Below, one piece after another: positions 61,805-64,000 of a DNA stretch of 64,000 bases; position 1 is the stretch's first letter; every line of letters starts with the position of its first letter. A model generated the notes under the pieces. It did not search any database. It had not been told where the DNA came from and saw nothing but the letters and a program-made list of their open reading frames with translations. The translations under genes were made by a program, and so were the position numbers. The stretch comes from Treponema sp. (lineage in GTDB: Bacteria > Spirochaetota > Spirochaetia > Treponematales > Treponemataceae). The DNA is taken from assembly GCA_016286535.1 (NCBI GenBank), contig JAEESZ010000009.1, positions 1 through 64,000 of the forward strand. The letters run 5' to 3'.

Positions 61805-63120
61805 GTAGTTTATATTTTGAATGTAGTTCTGGAATTTCTGGAGATATGGCTGTTGCCGCTCTGCTTGATGCCGGCGCTGATCAGAAGGTGCTTGAGGATG
61901 TTTTAAAAACTATACCGGCTTCAGGCTTTAGAACGGAAATTACAAGGGTAAAAAAGAACGGAATTGATGTATGCGATTTTAATGTAATTCTGGATGCAGA
62001 GTACGAAAATCACGATCATGATATGGAATATCTTTTTGGCCACGAAGAGGGGCATGAGCAGGGGCAGGCCCACGAACATAATCATTCACATGAACATGAG
62101 CACGGACATTCGCACGAGCATGAAGATTCGCACGAGCATGGCCATCACCATGAGCACAGAAACCTTTCCGATGTTTTTTCTATAATAGATGCCTGTAAAA
62201 TGACAGAGGGAGCAAGAAATCTTGCCCATAAAATTTTTACAATAATTGCCGGGGCAGAAAGTCAGGCCCACGGAATTCCTGTGGAAGAAGTTCACTTTCA
62301 CGAAGTCGGAGCAATCGATTCCATTGTTGATGTAATTGCCCTTGCAGTTTGTTTTGACAATCTTTCTTCAGAAAAAGTTTATGTTCCATTCTTAAATGAA
62401 GGTAGTGGTTTTGTACGCTGTCAGCATGGAATTTTACCAATTCCGGTTCCTGCAGTTGCAAATATTGCTGCAGCTTATTCCCTTCCTCTTCATATTATGA
62501 AGGACAAGGGAGAGTTTATAACACCAACAGGGGCCGCCTTTATTGCAGCTGTAATGACAGATAAGCTTTTACCGGAAACCTTTTCTATAAAGAAGATAGG
62601 GCTTGGCGGCGGTAAACGGGCTTATGAAAAGCCAAGTATAGTCCGTGCATATCTAATAGAAGAAGACTCTTCTGAAAGGGAAGATCAGCTTTATAAACTG
62701 GAAACAAATATTGATGATTGTACAGGAGAAGCTTTAGGCTTTGTAATGGATGAACTTTTTAAAGCCGGTGCTCTTGATGTACATTATGTTCCCTGTATTA
62801 TGAAGAAAAATCGTCCGGCTTATATTCTTTATGTTCTTTGTAAAGAAAATAATATTTCAAATTTGGAAAATATCATTTATAATCATACTACAACCATTGG
62901 TATAAGAAGGTTCAGATTTGAGCGTTCCGTGCTTCCCCGTTGTATAAAGGAAGTAAATACACCTTATGGACCTGCAAAGGTAAAGGTAACCGAAGTAAAT
63001 AATCAAAAGCGCTATTATCCTGAGTACGAAAGTGTAGCAAAATTAACTCGCGAAACAGGAAAAGCCTTTAATGATGTTTTTAGGGAAATTGTTGAAATAT
63101 GTCTTGAGCAGCAGCTTTAA
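61801..63120 (+). CDS. larC: LarC, nickel-inserting cyclometallase
   Basis: Inserts nickel into the cofactor using CTP. It is a single 439-residue frame; in Lactobacillus plantarum larC needs a frameshift, but none is needed here. It starts SSLYFECSSGISGDMAVAALLDAGA. Residues 71-119 are an exceptional histidine-rich segment with 19 histidines in 49 positions, likely a nickel store or shuttle. The following domain has VHFHEVGAIDSIVDVIA and TPTGAAFIAA. The C-terminal domain has LETNIDDCTGEALGFVMDELFKAGALDVHYVPCIMKKNRPAY. ATGA overlap with larB indicates coupled translation. Confidence 0.95.
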   Translation: MSSLYFECSSGISGDMAVAALLDAGADQKVLEDVLKTIPASGFRTEITRVKKNGIDVCDFNVILDAEYENHDHDMEYLFGHEEGHEQGQAHEHNHSHEHEHGHSHEHEDSHEHGHHHEHRNLSDVFSIIDACKMTEGARNLAHKIFTIIAGAESQAHGIPVEEVHFHEVGAIDSIVDVIALAVCFDNLSSEKVYVPFLNEGSGFVRCQHGILPIPVPAVANIAAAYSLPLHIMKDKGEFITPTGAAFIAAVMTDKLLPETFSIKKIGLGGGKRAYEKPSIVRAYLIEEDSSEREDQLYKLETNIDDCTGEALGFVMDELFKAGALDVHYVPCIMKKNRPAYILYVLCKENNISNLENIIYNHTTTIGIRRFRFERSVLPRCIKEVNTPYGPAKVKVTEVNNQKRYYPEYESVAKLTRETGKAFNDVFREIVEICLEQQL

Positions 63121-63158
63121 GGCCTTTTCAATTTTAATATATTTTATTGGAGGATAAT

Positions 63159-63539
63159 ATGGCCTGTTTTACAGTTCCATTAGCAGAAGCAATTGTTGTT
63201 TCAGCAGTAAAGGCAGTAACCTTAAAAAGACATGCAGCAGATACTTTGTCTGAGGCAAAAAATGCAAAAATTGAAGATTTGAGAGAAAAAATCGGCTGGC
63301 TTCAGAATATGCTTTACGGCGGAAGCTTTTTACTTGCAATAGAACATTATTATCATGGAGAAATTTCTTTTGTCCCACCATTTTTAACAGCAATGAAAAC
63401 TCCAGAGGAAGTTCCTCTTATGCTTCATGAGATGGCTACGGTAGGTGTTGGAATGGCACTTCTAACAACCGCTGTCTGGGGGGCAATTGTTGGAATTAAC
63501 CACGCCCTGAAAAAACGCAGGGGCCTGCTTGCAGCTTAA
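63159..63539 (+). CDS. Small membrane protein 1, lar-linked, unknown function
   Basis: About 126 residues from the ATG at 63159, which has GGAGG 5 bases upstream; a TTG 12 bases earlier would start inside that site. The opening MACFTVPLAEAIVVSAVKAV is hydrophobic. A charged helix follows, then two membrane segments (about 45-65 and 90-112) and a basic end. Histidines and Glu occur near the second segment (IEHYYHG, MLHEMATVG). I recognise no family. It starts 38 bases after larC and is followed 14 bases later by another small membrane gene. A two-part metal or sugar-acid transporter is one possibility; CbiM/N- and ECF-type signatures were not seen. Confidence 0.6.
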   Translation: MACFTVPLAEAIVVSAVKAVTLKRHAADTLSEAKNAKIEDLREKIGWLQNMLYGGSFLLAIEHYYHGEISFVPPFLTAMKTPEEVPLMLHEMATVGVGMALLTTAVWGAIVGINHALKKRRGLLAA

Positions 63540-63553
63540 GGAGGAAAGGACTT

Positions 63554-63844
63554 ATGTGTTTAATAATGACAATTATTGCAGCCCTTATTTTTACAGTAAT
63601 TTATGCTTTAAGTAAAAAGCAGAACAAGGCTACAAAGAGTATGCTTATTACAGTCTTTATGTTCTGGTCTGCCGCAATTATGTGGAGTGTAGACGGAATT
63701 GCCAGCGTGGCTGGCGGAGAAGGCTTTTTTGATATCAGCCGCCAAGATGCCATTCTTGGCGTAATTATTGTAATAGCAGGTCTTGCTGTTTTTGCCGGAC
63801 TTTCTCTTTTGGAGAAAAAACGTACAGTAAAAGCTGAAGCCTAA
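63554..63844 (+). CDS. Small membrane protein 2, lar-linked, unknown function
   Basis: A 96-residue protein with three predicted transmembrane helices (about 1-20, 28-50 and 66-88) and basic ends. It has one conserved-looking WSVDGIASVAGGEGFFDIS loop. No family is recognised. AAGGAGG lies 9 bases upstream. It begins 14 bases after the previous small membrane gene, and the pair is likely co-transcribed with larE-B-C. The pair may form one membrane complex. Confidence 0.6.
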   Translation: MCLIMTIIAALIFTVIYALSKKQNKATKSMLITVFMFWSAAIMWSVDGIASVAGGEGFFDISRQDAILGVIIVIAGLAVFAGLSLLEKKRTVKAEA

Positions 63845-63866
63845 AATATAAGGGATTGTTTTTATG

Positions 63867-63919
63867 GTCTTTATACTTCGATTGTGTTATATTGAAATAT
63901 AAATAGGGAGTATAAAGAC
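63867..63919. promoter_or_regulatory. 11-bp perfect inverted repeat with inner dyad around the uxuB promoter
   Basis: GTCTTTATACT (63867-63877) is the exact reverse complement of AGTATAAAGAC (63909-63919). Between them lies an extended -10 box (TGTTATATT, 63885-63893), which is part of an inner dyad TATATT-GA-AATATA. The right arm overlaps the AGGGAG ribosome binding site. It is a good candidate operator for a uronate or aldonate regulator, or an attenuating stem. Confidence 0.6.
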
Positions 63920-63920
63920 T

Positions 63921-64000
63921 ATGAAGCTTACAAAAGAAGGACTAAAAAATTCTTCAGAATGGAAGAGTAAAGGTTATTCTCTTCCAGAGTTTGATCGCGA
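63921..64000 (+). CDS. uxuB: Start of a mannitol dehydrogenase/fructuronate reductase (UxuB-like)
   Basis: Only the first 26 codons are in the window. The opening MKLTKEGLKNSSEWKSKGY and then SLPEFDR matches the start of the mannitol dehydrogenase superfamily, including D-mannonate oxidoreductase. UxuB interconverts fructuronate and mannonate, which fits uxuA upstream. The assignment within the superfamily rests on that context. Confidence 0.7.
   Translation, partial: MKLTKEGLKNSSEWKSKGYSLPEFDR

Noticed and set aside
61801..63120. Frameshift in larC, as in Lactobacillus plantarum
   Set aside because: The frame is open and family-like from start to end, including both N- and C-terminal domains, so no frameshift is required.
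63147..63158. TTG start for small membrane protein 1
   Set aside because: It falls inside the GGAGG ribosome binding site that serves the ATG at 63159.

Overview
The window looks like chromosome from a Treponema, most like the free-living, plant-sugar-fermenting species of rumen or gut; the species cannot be named from this sequence. The reasons are a UPF0164 outer-membrane protein, a full V-type ATPase operon, several long secreted proteins of treponemal type, moderately AT-rich DNA, AGGAG-type ribosome binding sites, and sugar-acid and arabinoxylan catabolic genes. There is no prophage, plasmid, CRISPR array or complete insertion sequence. One tRNA (Asn) is present and no rRNA.

Layout. 1-469: broken membrane LuxR-type regulator. 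469-808: intergenic, with a large imperfect palindrome and the valS promoter. 809-4187: valS and an HD hydrolase. 4204-5706: GH43/CBM6 lipoprotein on the minus strand. 5908-15961: the glycolytic genes gap, pgk and tpiA, each apparently its own unit, with a repeat-domain lipoprotein, thioredoxin, a radical SAM protein carrying an in-frame GC-rich repeat, a PLP decarboxylase and a membrane HD-GYP phosphodiesterase between them. 16082-16459: secG. 16553-26786: one long operon with a PTS EIIA-like protein, nine V-ATPase genes, a Usp protein and a J-domain protein. 26795-37692: envelope proteins, a YkgJ/DUF2156 pair, a hairpin-rich repeat array, tRNA-Asn and a degenerate M16 peptidase homologue. 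37746-44533: a DUF4954 protein and a giant CoA-dehydratase-activase-type fusion. 44607-52646: envelope operon ending in ExbB-ExbD-TonB. 52720-57517: MATE transporter, MetA, esterase and U32 peptidase. 57546-58983: AT-rich, probably acquired pair (lipoprotein and secreted patatin). 59090-64000: uxuA, larE-larB-larC, two small membrane proteins and the start of uxuB.

The most interesting region is the last. Genes for the nickel-pincer nucleotide cofactor (larB, larC, larE) lie between mannonate dehydratase (uxuA) and a uxuB-like oxidoreductase. The only known use of the cofactor is in LarA-family racemases and epimerases, and that superfamily is reported to include D-gluconate 2-epimerases, which make D-mannonate, the substrate of UxuA. 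I infer a nickel-dependent sugar-acid epimerisation route here. No larA homologue is visible in the window, so the model depends on a LarA homologue elsewhere, possibly just downstream. Inverted repeats flank the promoter-like elements in front of both larE and uxuB.

Other points of note are an array of hairpins at 34304-34652 whose loops are constant while stems differ; a palindromic GC-rich element read in frame inside the radical SAM gene; a small hairpin element after pgk bounded by a duplication of the pgk stop region; inverted and direct copies of the gap 3' end downstream of gap; and several genes whose -10 box sits so close to the start codon that leaderless mRNA is likely.
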